64,000 bases of DNA from Archangium lipolyticum (GTDB taxonomy: Bacteria > Myxococcota > Myxococcia > Myxococcales > Myxococcaceae), in the NCBI RefSeq assembly GCF_024623785.1, contig NZ_JANKBZ010000043.1, positions 19,353 through 83,352 on the forward strand, written 5' to 3'. Position 1 is the first letter of the stretch, and every line of letters starts with the position of its first letter. Below the pieces are notes generated by a model, which ran no database searches, was not told the DNA's origin, and worked only from the letters and a program-made list of their open reading frames with translations. A program made the translations under genes and the position numbers. Shown here piece by piece: positions 50,617-59,993 of this stretch.

Positions 50617-52158
50617 TCAGTCGCCGTCCCCGCACGTGCGTCTGGACGATGAGAGCTCCGGGGTCTCGCAGTCGTCGGGGTCCGGCTTCTGGTCGAAGGG
50701 CGGCCGCCGTTCGAGGAAGGCCTCCATCAGCTCCTGCCGGTACGGGAGGAAGGTGCCCACCAGCGATTCCGAGAGCCCATACCGCGGGCCGTCCGGGCCC
50801 TCCTCCATCGTGCGCTCGCTCACGTGGACGAAGGTGTAGAGGGTGGACTTGGAGGGCCAGGTGAGCCCGCCTCCGAGGTTCGTGCCGGTGCTGAGCTGGT
50901 GGCACCCCGCGCAGGAGAGCGTCTGCGCCCTCGCGACGATGTTGGCCGGCGTGAGCGGGATGCTCAGGGTGTTGAGCCGCTGCTGGAGCCGGGTGCGCAG
51001 CGGGCTCTGCCCATTGCCGAAGTGGTGCACGTAGAGGTTCTCCGTGCCGCTCGCGTTGCTCTGCCCCGTGTTGAAGCGCTCCCCGGTGTTCAGCGTGAAG
51101 CGGAGCAGGTCGTTGATGGCCAGCTCCCCCACCTGGGCCGACAGCGACTCCGCGAAGTCCTCCTTCAGCGGATGGCTCAGCTTCGCGCTGAAGAGCACCC
51201 CCGCCGGGTTCGTCTTCACCGTGTCCGGCTCGAAGCGCATCACGCACACGTCCCCATCGCAGCGCTTGCGCACGCGGAACTCGCGCAGCGTCCAGGTGGA
51301 CTGCATGAACTGGTTGGTGCGAACTTGGCCGGTGGCCCGCCCCGTGGCGTTGCCGAAGTTGTCGATGTCGATGACCGGCGGGATGCTCCCGAGTCCCTCG
51401 AAGTAGAAGCGGTGCAGGGCCTCGGCGCGCACCGCCGGGTCAGGCTCCTGGGAGAGCTCCGCCCAGAAGCGCATCACCTTGCGACACCCGTGAATCCCCT
51501 TCTTCGGCTTCGGGTTGGGCAGCACGCCCTCGAAGGCGATGAGGTTGCGGCTGCGCGCATTGGTGATGCCCGAACGGCGCGCGAAGACGATGCGGTACTC
51601 CCCGCAGTCGCTCCCGTCCTGCGCCGCCAGGTCGAAGCGGTTGAAGAGCCCGATGGGCACGTAGGCCGCGTGGTTGGTGCCGGGATTGAGGAAGGGATTC
51701 TCCTGCGCCTGGACACCCTCCGCCCGAGGGCAGGCATACGCGAAGCCGTTGAAGCCCGGCAGCCCGTCCGCGAGCCTCTGGTCATCGCAATGCGGGCCCC
51801 CCAGTCCCAGCCCCGGCGCCCGCCGCTGCGAGTCCCACCACTCCTGGTAGAGCCTCAGCCCCGTGAGTCCCGGGATGCCGCTCTGCTCCGCCAGCCGGTT
51901 CATCACCTCCTCGAAGCTGAAGCGCGCCAGGATGGCTCGATCCGTCACCGCCAGCGAACGCCGTGGGTCCACGCTCACGTCCAGCCCGGGTTTCGCCAGG
52001 GACCGTGAGCCTCCTACCGGCAGCAGGCCAATCCCTCGTCGCTCTGGATGGAGTGACACCTGCTGGGGCACCGCCGCGACGGGTGGCGGCTCCACGGTCA
52101 CTCCGCACGCCGATAGGGCTGCGGCTCCCGCCACGGCCAGGAGAAGAAACGAACGCAT
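50617..52158 (-). CDS. Mono-heme c-type lipoprotein of unknown function
   Basis: A 513-residue protein with lipobox LSACGV (Cys18). One CAGCH heme-binding site is present near residue 425 in LSCAGCHQLSTGTNLGGGL; no second CxxCH is seen, in contrast to the di-heme protein upstream. Preceding segments include RFSFEEVMNRLAEQSG, GTNHAAYVPIGLFNRFDLA, YRIVFARRSGITN and FYFEGLGSIPPVIDIDNFG. Similar large secreted mono-heme proteins occur in Myxococcota and Planctomycetes, but I cannot name a family. It could feed electrons to an outer-membrane redox step. Confidence 0.75.
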   Translation of the reverse strand: MRSFLLLAVAGAAALSACGVTVEPPPVAAVPQQVSLHPERRGIGLLPVGGSRSLAKPGLDVSVDPRRSLAVTDRAILARFSFEEVMNRLAEQSGIPGLTGLRLYQEWWDSQRRAPGLGLGGPHCDDQRLADGLPGFNGFAYACPRAEGVQAQENPFLNPGTNHAAYVPIGLFNRFDLAAQDGSDCGEYRIVFARRSGITNARSRNLIAFEGVLPNPKPKKGIHGCRKVMRFWAELSQEPDPAVRAEALHRFYFEGLGSIPPVIDIDNFGNATGRATGQVRTNQFMQSTWTLREFRVRKRCDGDVCVMRFEPDTVKTNPAGVLFSAKLSHPLKEDFAESLSAQVGELAINDLLRFTLNTGERFNTGQSNASGTENLYVHHFGNGQSPLRTRLQQRLNTLSIPLTPANIVARAQTLSCAGCHQLSTGTNLGGGLTWPSKSTLYTFVHVSERTMEEGPDGPRYGLSESLVGTFLPYRQELMEAFLERRPPFDQKPDPDDCETPELSSSRRTCGDGD

Positions 52159-52393
52159 GGACCCCCCCCCTCATGCGGCCCGCCCGATGCCAAGACGGTG
52201 GCGAACCCGCTTCCAGAACTTAAGAACCCTGGCAAGGCGGGGTTGACCGTACGAGATGGGACGCTCGGCGTGCATCCCCGGGACAGGTTTCGTGTGGCGC
52301 CGCACGGCCTTCCTGCCCCGGAGGGGCGTGGGTTTCCGGTTCACACCCCTGGATGGCTTTGTTTGAAACGCGAAGAGGGCCGGAGGAGGGAAA

Positions 52394-52494
52394 TCCCTCA
52401 CCCCAGCCCTCTCCCAGAGGGAGAGGGGGCTTACACGGGTTCAACTCGTGGCCCGTGCGACCCTCACCCCGTCCCTCTCCCGAAGGGAGAGGGG
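52394..52494 (+). repeat. Composite palindromic repeat, copies 10 and 11
   Basis: Two palindromes (52407-52427 with AGA loop; 52473-52493 with GAA loop) 66 bases apart, with a spacer very like that of the 36348-36448 pair. It fills most of the 343-base gap between gyrA and the mono-heme gene; no gene is visible there. Confidence 0.9.
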
Positions 52495-52501
52495 TTCTTC
52501 T

Positions 52502-55264
52502 TCACTCCTCGGTTCCCGGCTCCGAGGTCCCGGAATCCGAGGACTCCGACTCCTCCGTGGCCGGTGCCTCGGCCGAGGACTCCGTCGGCTCCGACGGCGC
52601 GGACGCCTCCACCGCCTCGCCTCCGTTCTCCTCGCCCTCATCCTCCGACTCCGGCAGCTTCGAGATGCCCGTCACCTTCTCCTCCGCGCTCTCCAGCGCG
52701 ATCAGCCTCACACCCTGCGTGTTGCGGCCGATGACGGAGATCTCCTTCGCCTTCATCCGGATGAGCATCCCGCCGTTGGTGACCAGCATCACCTCGTCCT
52801 TGTCCGTCACCTGCAGCAGGCCCACCACCTTGCCATTCCTCTCGGTGGCCTTGATGTCGATGATGCCCTTGCCGCCTCGGCCCTGCTGACGGTACTCGCC
52901 CTCCTCCGTCCGCTTGCCGTAGCCGTTCTCCGTCACCGTCAGCACCGTGGTGTCCTTCTCCACCAGGTCCGCCCCCACCACCTCGTCCCCATCCTCCAGC
53001 GTGATTCCCTTCACGCCGTAGGCGTCACGGCCCATCGAGCGCACTTCCGTCTCCGGGAAGCGGATGCTCATGCCGTTGGCCGTCGACAGCAGGATGTCCT
53101 TCGAGCCGTCGGTGATCTTCACCGCCACCAGCTCGTCCCCCTCCTCGATGCCCAGCGCCCGGATGCCGCTGGAGCGCACGTTCGAGAAGGCCGACAGATC
53201 CGTCCTCTTCACCACGCCGCGCTTGGTCACGAAGAACACGAACTGGTTCTCGCCGAACTCCTTCGTCACCAGCACCTGCGCCAACCGCTCGCCCTCGCCC
53301 AGCTGCACCAGGTTCACGATGGGCTTGCCTCGTGACGTACGGCCCGCCAGCGGAATCTCGTGCACCTTCAGCCAGTACAGCCGGCCCGTGTTGGTGATCG
53401 GCATCAGGTACGCGTGCGTGCTCGCCACGAACAGGTCCGTGACGAAATCGTCCTCCTTCGTCGTCGCACCCGTCTTGCCTCGCCCGCCCCGCTTCTGCGC
53501 CCGGTACTCCGTCAGCGCCGAGCGCTTCACGTAGCCCGTGTGCGACAGCGTGACCACCATCGTCTCCTCGGCGATCAGGTCCTCGCTGGTGATCTCCTCC
53601 GCCGCACCCGTGATTTCGGTGCGCCTCTTGTCGCCGTAGCGCTCGCGGATCTCCTTGAGCTCCGTCCGGATGACGTTGAGCAGGCTCGACTCGTTGGCCA
53701 GGATGTCCTCCAGCCGGAGGATCTCCCTCACTAGGTCCACCAGCTCGCGGAACAGCTCCTCGCGCTGCAGGCCCGTGAGGCGCTGCAGGCGCATCTCGAG
53801 GATGTTCTTCGCCTGCTCCTCGCTGAAGCCCGAGCCCTCGTACCGGTGCTCCAGCCCCGAGTAGCTCGGCACCTCGTCACGCGCCCTCGAGACCAGCAGC
53901 TCCATCTGCGCCTTCGCCTTGGCGTAGTCGATGCGCTGCAGGTTCTTGAAGTTCTCCCGCTCGTAGAGCGCGGGCGACAGGATGTTCATCAAGCCCCAAC
54001 GCGCCTCGTCCGGATCCCTCGAGGCGCGGATCAGGCTCACCACCAGGTCGATCAGGTCCTGCGCGACCAGCAAGCCCTCGACGATGTGGCGGCGGGCGCG
54101 CGCCTTGCGCAGCTCGAAGCGGCTGCGGCGCGTCACCACGTCCCGGCGGTGCGCGATGAAGCGCTCCAGCAGCTCCTTGAGGGTGAGCGTGCGCGGCTGC
54201 CCGCCGTCGATGGCCAGCATCACCGCGCCGAACGTGGTCTCCATCGCCGTGTTGGCGAACAGGTTGTTGAGCACCACGGCGGAGATGGCGTCGCGCTTGA
54301 GCTCCACCACGATGCGCATGCCCTGCCGGTCGCTCTCGTCGCGGATGTCGCTGATGCCCTCCAGCTTCTTCTCGCGCACCAGGTCGGCGATCTTCTCGAT
54401 GAGCCGCGCCTTGTTCACCTGGTAGGGAATCTCCGTGACGATGATGCTCTCACGGTCCCCCTTCTTGGAGGTCTCGATCTCCGTGCGGGCCCGCACGGTG
54501 ATCTGCCCGCGGCCCGTCTCGTAGGCGCGCAGGATGCCCTCGCGGCCGGTGATGATGCCGGCCGTGGGGAAGTCCGGCCCGGGGATGAACTGCATCAAAT
54601 CCCGAACGGTGGACTCGGGGTGGTCGATGAGGTGCAGCGTCCCGTCGATGACCTCGGTCATGTTGTGCGGCGGGATGTTGGTGGTCATACCCACCGCGAT
54701 GCCCGTGCTGCCGTTGACCAGGAGGTTGGGGAACTTGGTGGGGAGGACGAGCGGCTCGACGGTGGAGTCGTCGTAGTTGGGACCGAAGTCGATGGTGTCC
54801 TTGTCGATGTCCGCCAGCATCTCCTCGGCCAGGCGGTCCATGCGCACTTCCGTGTAGCGCATGGCCGCCGGCGAGTCGCCGTCCACCGAGCCGAAGTTGC
54901 CCTGGCCATCCACCAGCAGGTAGCGGAGGCTCCACTCCTGGGCCAGACGCACCATGGCGTCGTAGACGGCCGTGTCGCCGTGCGGGTGGTACTTACCGAT
55001 GACGTCGCCCACCACGCGCGCGCTCTTCTTGTAGGCGCGGTTGTGGTAGTTGCCCAGGTCGTTCATCGCGTAGAGGACGCGGCGATGCACGGGCTTGAGG
55101 CCGTCACGCACGTCGGGCAGCGCGCGCCCGATGATGACGGACATCGAGTAGTCGAGATACGAACGGCGCATCTCGTCTTCGATGTTGACGGGGATGAGTT
55201 CTCCCACGCTGCCCTGAGGAGGAGCGGGGGGCGTTGCCGGCTTGTCGGTGGTGTCGTCGGCCAT
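52502..55264 (-). CDS. gyrA: DNA gyrase subunit A
   Basis: A 920-residue gyrase A subunit. [33 protein letters not shown] opens the breakage-reunion domain; the quinolone region is [22 protein letters not shown], with Thr where E. coli has Ser83 and Asp where it has Asp87. The catalytic Tyr is in [10 protein letters not shown]. The C-terminal beta pinwheel has the GyrA box [10 protein letters not shown] near residue 575, which distinguishes it from ParC. The last 70 residues are an acidic tail ([27 protein letters not shown]), longer than usual. gyrB is not in the window. Confidence 0.97.
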   Translation of the reverse strand: MADDTTDKPATPPAPPQGSVGELIPVNIEDEMRRSYLDYSMSVIIGRALPDVRDGLKPVHRRVLYAMNDLGNYHNRAYKKSARVVGDVIGKYHPHGDTAVYDAMVRLAQEWSLRYLLVDGQGNFGSVDGDSPAAMRYTEVRMDRLAEEMLADIDKDTIDFGPNYDDSTVEPLVLPTKFPNLLVNGSTGIAVGMTTNIPPHNMTEVIDGTLHLIDHPESTVRDLMQFIPGPDFPTAGIITGREGILRAYETGRGQITVRARTEIETSKKGDRESIIVTEIPYQVNKARLIEKIADLVREKKLEGISDIRDESDRQGMRIVVELKRDAISAVVLNNLFANTAMETTFGAVMLAIDGGQPRTLTLKELLERFIAHRRDVVTRRSRFELRKARARRHIVEGLLVAQDLIDLVVSLIRASRDPDEARWGLMNILSPALYERENFKNLQRIDYAKAKAQMELLVSRARDEVPSYSGLEHRYEGSGFSEEQAKNILEMRLQRLTGLQREELFRELVDLVREILRLEDILANESSLLNVIRTELKEIRERYGDKRRTEITGAAEEITSEDLIAEETMVVTLSHTGYVKRSALTEYRAQKRGGRGKTGATTKEDDFVTDLFVASTHAYLMPITNTGRLYWLKVHEIPLAGRTSRGKPIVNLVQLGEGERLAQVLVTKEFGENQFVFFVTKRGVVKRTDLSAFSNVRSSGIRALGIEEGDELVAVKITDGSKDILLSTANGMSIRFPETEVRSMGRDAYGVKGITLEDGDEVVGADLVEKDTTVLTVTENGYGKRTEEGEYRQQGRGGKGIIDIKATERNGKVVGLLQVTDKDEVMLVTNGGMLIRMKAKEISVIGRNTQGVRLIALESAEEKVTGISKLPESEDEGEENGGEAVEASAPSEPTESSAEAPATEESESSDSGTSEPGTEE

Positions 55265-55452
55265 GAAATCGAGGGTCAGGGGTGGGGCCCGCCCGAGGGG
55301 GGCCCGTCAGGGTAACGTGCCTACGTAACCCCCGGATTTTCCAGCGTCAACAATGGAAACACGAGGGTCACGAGGGGCAGCCAGAAAGGGGGGCCTGAGG
55401 TCGCTCGGCTGGGGGGTATCGGACACCCCGTCCGGCCCCCTCCGAACCTCTA

Positions 55453-56607
55453 TCAACCCAGGACCGAGCGCGCTTGTTGCACCAGATTCACCAGGCGTGA
55501 CGAATCCCTCCACCCGCGCAGGGCGGAGCTTCCAATTCCGTGCCGCTGGATGAGCTCCCGGAGGACCCCGCGGACCCGCTCGCCATCCGTGCCACCGCGC
55601 GACTCATCCGCCCGCCAGGCCAGCTCCTCCAGGCGGACCCAGCGCGCGGCCGGCCAGCGCTCGTCCTCGGGAATATCCTGGCGCTGGGCGTCCCACAGCT
55701 CATAGGCCACTTCGATCAGCGCCGCCCGGGCATCCACCAGACGCTCCGAGGCCAGCAGCCGGACACGTGGGACGTACTCACGCTCGAACATCCACCAGAG
55801 CACCTCCGGAAATTCGGCGTCCTCGAGCACCAGCGGGGCCACCCGCGCCTGGGCCATCCGGCTCAGCAGCGCATGGGCCTCCTGGAACCAGTACGCGGCG
55901 TGCAACAGGCGCTCGGGGCCGTTGCGAGGCGGGTGGTGCGGTGCCCGGGTGGACTGCTTGCGGAGCTCCTCCACCATGCCGCCCACCGCATCCACTCCGG
56001 AGAGCCGGTTCCACAACGACACCAGCGCCGCCTGCCCCCTCGGCCACCACAGGCTCAGCTCCTCCCGCTGCGCGCTCGTGAACGGGATGCGGCCCGTGAG
56101 CGGCAGGGGGCGTGCGAAGAGCGACTCCAGCAGCTCTCCGAAGGCCGCGGCCTCCCGGAGCGCCGGCAGCGCATCCGGGAGCACCTCCACCGCCGTGCTC
56201 CACCGCTCCCGGGGAGGCACCATGCGCGGGATGGTGAGCAGCCAGTCCTCCAGCGCCACCATCAGGCTCCCGAGGGGCTCATGGGCGCTCCGCCCCAGCT
56301 TGCGGGCCACGTCCCGGGCGAGCTGGTCCCTCAGCGAGCGCACCTCGAAGATGCCGCGCACCGTCGGGTTGCTGGTGGGCCAGGACTCGGCCTCGGCGCG
56401 GCGGACGGCGTAGGCGAGCACCTCGTCCACCTTCTCCTGGTGGGCCGCCACCTCGCGCAGGAGGGGCACCTGCCGCCGCAGCGCCGCTTCCCAGCCGGAA
56501 TCGGCCAGGGCCAGCACCAGCCCGTAGTAGCGCTTCCGGGCCGGCTCCAGCACCACCCACCGGCCCTCCAGGCGCAGCTGGTATTCGTCCTCCAGGGGTG
56601 CAGCCAT
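55453..56607 (-). CDS. Conserved hypothetical protein
   Basis: A 384-residue soluble protein without signal or membrane segment. It is largely helical and rich in Arg, Leu and Trp (LWWPRGQAALVSLWNRLS, ERLLHAAYWFQEAHALLSRM, RWVRLEELAWRADESRGG). ATG 56607 is chosen because the sequence upstream overlaps the neighbouring gene. I recognise no family or motif. It lies 25 bases after the H1-like/TPR gene on the same strand and likely shares an operon, 188 bases upstream of gyrA but in the same direction. Confidence 0.75.
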   Translation of the reverse strand: MAAPLEDEYQLRLEGRWVVLEPARKRYYGLVLALADSGWEAALRRQVPLLREVAAHQEKVDEVLAYAVRRAEAESWPTSNPTVRGIFEVRSLRDQLARDVARKLGRSAHEPLGSLMVALEDWLLTIPRMVPPRERWSTAVEVLPDALPALREAAAFGELLESLFARPLPLTGRIPFTSAQREELSLWWPRGQAALVSLWNRLSGVDAVGGMVEELRKQSTRAPHHPPRNGPERLLHAAYWFQEAHALLSRMAQARVAPLVLEDAEFPEVLWWMFEREYVPRVRLLASERLVDARAALIEVAYELWDAQRQDIPEDERWPAARWVRLEELAWRADESRGGTDGERVRGVLRELIQRHGIGSSALRGWRDSSRLVNLVQQARSVLG

Positions 56608-56632
56608 GATGGACGCAGTATAGCCCCGCGAC

Positions 56633-57430
56633 TCAGCTCGCCTGGGCCATCGTGTCCTTGGGCCGCAGCGGGGCGGCGAGCCGCTCGGCCTCGGCCCCCA
56701 GGGGGCCTTCCGGATCCAACGACTTCGCGCGCTCGAAGGAGGCGAGGGCACCCTCGCGGTCCCCCCTCAGCTTGAGGGCCACCCCCACGTTGAGGTGCGC
56801 GCCGACGTTGTCGCGGTCCATGGCGAGCGCCTCGCGGAAGTGGGCGAGGGCCTCGTCCAGGTCCCCCGCGAGCAGGGCCTCCTTGCCAGCCTGCACGCGC
56901 TTGTCCGCGTCGTTGACGAGCTCCACCTGCAGCAGGCTGCCGCCGGCCACGGTGACGATGAGCGCGCGGAGGATGCCGCCCCAGTAGAAGGTGAGGCCCT
57001 CGGCGGCGACCACGGCGGCGATGGGCAGGTCCGGCAGCAGCTGCTTGCCGCGGAACTTGAAACGCACCTTGGTGTAGCGGCCCTTGTTGGCCCAGTGGAC
57101 GAGCTCCTCGCGCATCTTGCGCAGGCTCTCCTCGACGCGCTTGGGGTCGATCTCGAAAGGCAGCGCGGGACCGCCCTCCACGGGCTCCCCGGCCGGCAGG
57201 GCCTTCATCTCGGGCGTCTCGGGTACCTGGCTCGGAGCGGCCTGCTCGGGCGCGGAGGGCGCCACCGGGGCGGCGCGCTTCTTCGCGGCGGCGGGCTTCT
57301 TCACCGGAGCCACACGCTTCTTCGCGGACCCGGGACGCTTCTTCGCGGCAGCGGCGCTCTTCTTCTTCGGAGCCGCTCGGACGGCCTTCTTCTGGCTCGC
57401 CGGGGCCTTGCGGGGTGCTGTCTTCGCCAT
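56633..57430 (-). CDS. Histone-H1-like Lys/Ala tail fused to a TPR-containing domain
   Basis: A 265-residue protein. The first 70 residues are a Lys-Ala-Pro tail (AVRAAPKKKSAAAAKKR, PGSAKKRVAPVKKPAAAKKR), like eukaryotic H1 or bacterial AlgP/HctA-type tails, suggesting DNA or nucleic-acid contact. A middle domain (about 95-170, VRFKFRGKQLLPDLPIAAVVAAEGLTFYWGG) is unidentified. Two TPR units follow: AGDLDEALAHFREALAMDRDNVGAHLNVGVALKLRGDREGALASFERAKSLDPE. The combination is unusual but similar Lys-rich tails occur in several myxobacterial proteins. DNA binding is inferred. Confidence 0.78.
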   Translation of the reverse strand: MAKTAPRKAPASQKKAVRAAPKKKSAAAAKKRPGSAKKRVAPVKKPAAAKKRAAPVAPSAPEQAAPSQVPETPEMKALPAGEPVEGGPALPFEIDPKRVEESLRKMREELVHWANKGRYTKVRFKFRGKQLLPDLPIAAVVAAEGLTFYWGGILRALIVTVAGGSLLQVELVNDADKRVQAGKEALLAGDLDEALAHFREALAMDRDNVGAHLNVGVALKLRGDREGALASFERAKSLDPEGPLGAEAERLAAPLRPKDTMAQAS

Positions 57431-57620
57431 GGAGATGACTCTAGCCAGTCACGAGCCGGCTTGCTCGTCGAGGCGTACCGACATGTCGATCCGACACGTC
57501 AGCGCCGCGTCAATGAGCGCTCCGAAGGGCGGCGTTCGGCCTCTGGCCCGTCAGACGCGCGTGCTTTGAATGGCATGCGATTTGCGTCTGAAACCGGCTA
57601 CCGAGGAGAAAAAAGAAGTC

Positions 57621-58172
57621 ATGGACACGAGCAGGAAGACGGCGCTGGCAACCGACTCGCGGATCGACCCCCAGGCCGAGCGCTTCATGGAGGAGACGGT
57701 CAGCCACTCCCAACCCTCTTCCCCTCACGCGCTGCTGGCCTCGTGGGCCGGTACCTGGAAGGTGCGCACGAGGAACTGGATGGGCACGTGGGTGGAGTCG
57801 ACGGCCACGGTGAAGATGCGGATGACGCTGGGCGGGCGCTACCTCGAGGAGACCTATACCAGCACCGTCCTGGGCCACTCCTTCGAGGGCCGCACCATCT
57901 TCGGCTACGACAACACCCAGGACGTGTTCGTGATGATGACGTACGGCAGCATGGGCACGGGCCTCACCCTGCGCGAGGGCACGCTCGATGCGAGCGGCAG
58001 GGTCATCACCTTCCGGAACGCGACCGGTGGGAGCGAGCGCGTGGAGATTCGCATGGAGGGCCCCCACGAGCTCGTCGCGGAGATGTTCGATGGGGAGCCG
58101 GGCCACGATGAGGTGAAGGTGGTGGAAGCCCGGTACACCCGCGCTCGCTCCGTCTGGGGTCGCGGCTTCTGA
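57621..58172 (+). CDS. DUF1579 family protein
   Basis: A 183-residue protein whose ATG at 57621 follows AAAGAAG. Residues 30 on match DUF1579: ALLASWAGTWKVRTRNWMGTW, LGGRYLEETYTSTVLGHSFEGRTIFGYDNTQDVFVMMTYGSMGTG and FRNATGGSERVEIRMEG, a lipocalin-like beta barrel of unknown ligand. No signal peptide is present. Divergent from the H1-like gene and convergent with ung (13 bases). Confidence 0.85.
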   Translation: MDTSRKTALATDSRIDPQAERFMEETVSHSQPSSPHALLASWAGTWKVRTRNWMGTWVESTATVKMRMTLGGRYLEETYTSTVLGHSFEGRTIFGYDNTQDVFVMMTYGSMGTGLTLREGTLDASGRVITFRNATGGSERVEIRMEGPHELVAEMFDGEPGHDEVKVVEARYTRARSVWGRGF

Positions 58173-58185
58173 GGTGCCCCCTCGC

Positions 58186-58869
58186 TCACGCCGGCAGGCG
58201 CCAGTCGATGGGCTCGCGCCCCGCCTTCTCCAGCGCCTCGTTGGTGAGGCTGAAGGGCCTGCTCCCGAAGAAGCCCTTCTTCGCCGACAACGGCGAGGGG
58301 TGCGGTGCCTTCAGGATGACGTGCCTCGACGTGTCGATGAGCGCCTCCTTCTTCTGCGCGTAGCTGCCCCACAGCAGGAACACCACCGGCTCCGGCTTGT
58401 CGCTCACCTTCTGGATGACCGCGTCGGTGAAGGCCTCCCAGCCATGCCCCTCGTGGGCATTGGCCTGACCCTCCCGCACCGTCAACACCGCGTTGAGCAG
58501 CAGCACCCCCTGCTTCGCCCACGGCACCAGCGAGCCCTCCTTCGGCTTCGGCACGCCCAGGTCACTCTGTAGCTCCTTGAAGATGTTCACCAGCGAGGGC
58601 GGTGGCTTCACCCCCGGCTGCACCGAGAACGCCAGCCCGTGCGCCTGTCCCGGCCCGTGGTACGGGTCCTGCCCGAGCAGCAGCACCTTCACCGCGTCGT
58701 ACGGCGTCAGCCGGAAGGCCGAGAACAGGTCCTCCTCGGACGGGTACACCGTGTGCTCGCGCCGCTCCCGCGTGACGAACGCCTCCAGCTCCGCGAACCC
58801 CGGGCTCGCCAGCACGTCCTTCAGCACCTTCGTCCAGTCCGCCGGCAACCGGTCCTTCATCGCACCCAT
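58186..58869 (-). CDS. ung: Uracil-DNA glycosylase (family 1)
   Basis: A 227-residue enzyme removing uracil from DNA in base-excision repair. The water-activating loop GQDPYHG is at residues 66-72 with catalytic Asp68; [11 protein letters not shown] is the Asn-bearing uracil-binding strand, and the HPSPLS DNA-intercalation loop lies near residue 190. These are all Ung1 hallmarks. The ATG at 58869 has GGAGG four bases upstream. It stands alone. Confidence 0.97.
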   Translation of the reverse strand: MGAMKDRLPADWTKVLKDVLASPGFAELEAFVTRERREHTVYPSEEDLFSAFRLTPYDAVKVLLLGQDPYHGPGQAHGLAFSVQPGVKPPPSLVNIFKELQSDLGVPKPKEGSLVPWAKQGVLLLNAVLTVREGQANAHEGHGWEAFTDAVIQKVSDKPEPVVFLLWGSYAQKKEALIDTSRHVILKAPHPSPLSAKKGFFGSRPFSLTNEALEKAGREPIDWRLPA

Positions 58870-59060
58870 CGCGCCTCCGCGTCAGGGCTCCTCCATCCTC
58901 GGAGCACCCGTCCCACCCTACTTCAGCGGTCATGTGGCGTGGGTGTCTTTTTCACGTCGGTTCGATTCACGTGGGGTCCATCATTTGGGTACAGGACACA
59001 CCTCGCGTATGAGTGGCCGAGGATGCGCCCCGGGTGGCCGGGGCGGGAGGAGGTCTACAC

Positions 59061-59894
59061 ATGGGAGCGCCGAGACTCGCGTTCACGGTGATGCACGCCG
59101 CCTTCGATCCCTCGCGGGTGGAGCTGGCGCGGAGGTTGGAGGAGAAGCTGCGCGAGTCGCTGGGCACGGGGGACGTGCTCCACGTGGAGCGGGACACCGT
59201 GCGCCGTGGCGTGTGGAACGTGGCCAGCGCGTGCTGGCGGTGGGGCATCGCCCAGGCCGGGCACGGCATCACCCACGTGGTGCTGCTCAACGACGACGCC
59301 GTGCCCTGCGCCGGCTTCGTGGAGGCGGTCCGCGCCGCGCTGGCCGTGAGGCCACGGCACCCCGTCTGTTTCTACGCGAACCATGAGACGGCGCGGCTCG
59401 CGTACGAGCGGGGAGATGCCTGGTGGACCTCCGATGATGGGCTGGTGGGCGTGACGTGTGCCCTCCCGGTGGAGCTGGCGCGCGACTTCCTGGAGTGGGA
59501 GCACGCCTCGCTGGTGGAACGTCCCCCTCCGGGGCTCTCGGACGACGGGCGGCTCAACGTGTGGGCCATGGCGCACCAGCGGAGGATCTGGCACGCCAGG
59601 GGCCTCGTGGACCATGCCATCCCGGACGAGAGCCTCATCGGAAACCAGGGGCATGAGGGGCGCACCTCGCTCACGCCCCTGCCGGCCAGTGAGGAGGAGG
59701 CCCGGGCCATCGACTGGACACAGGGGCTGGAGGAGCCGCTGCACGTGCTCGTGTACGGGATTTCCCCCATCCACCTGCTGCGGGAGATCAAACCCGAGGT
59801 GCGCTCCCGGATGGGGCTGGAGCAGGTCGTCGACCGCCTCTGGGGCGAGGCGGCGCCCCGGGCGCGTGAGTTCTACGGCCGCATGAGGCCGTGA
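59061..59894 (+). CDS. Protein of unknown function, glycosyltransferase-like
   Basis: A 277-residue protein; the ATG follows GGAGGAGG. The middle (THVVLLNDDAVPCAGFVEAVRAALA) resembles a GT-A DxD strand and CFYANHETARLAYERGDAWW follows. SDDGRLNVWAMAHQRRIWHARGLVDHAIPDESLIGNQGH has conserved-looking His and Asp residues. The arrangement fits a nucleotide-sugar-dependent transferase, but the family is not certain. It precedes the CpaF-type ATPase by 99 bases in the same direction, with no known link to it. Confidence 0.6.
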   Translation: MGAPRLAFTVMHAAFDPSRVELARRLEEKLRESLGTGDVLHVERDTVRRGVWNVASACWRWGIAQAGHGITHVVLLNDDAVPCAGFVEAVRAALAVRPRHPVCFYANHETARLAYERGDAWWTSDDGLVGVTCALPVELARDFLEWEHASLVERPPPGLSDDGRLNVWAMAHQRRIWHARGLVDHAIPDESLIGNQGHEGRTSLTPLPASEEEARAIDWTQGLEEPLHVLVYGISPIHLLREIKPEVRSRMGLEQVVDRLWGEAAPRAREFYGRMRP

Positions 59895-59993
59895 CGCCGG
59901 CCGGCGTCCCCGCCCCGTCCGCCGCCCCACCCGACAAGCAACCGAGCCCTCCTCTTGGGCTCGGGCCATTGTCGGGCTACCCTCCGGGACGCC

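Noticed and set aside
1339..52494. Palindromic repeats considered as a CRISPR array.
   Set aside because: Copies are scattered singly or in pairs over 51 kb, with no regular spacers and no cas genes.
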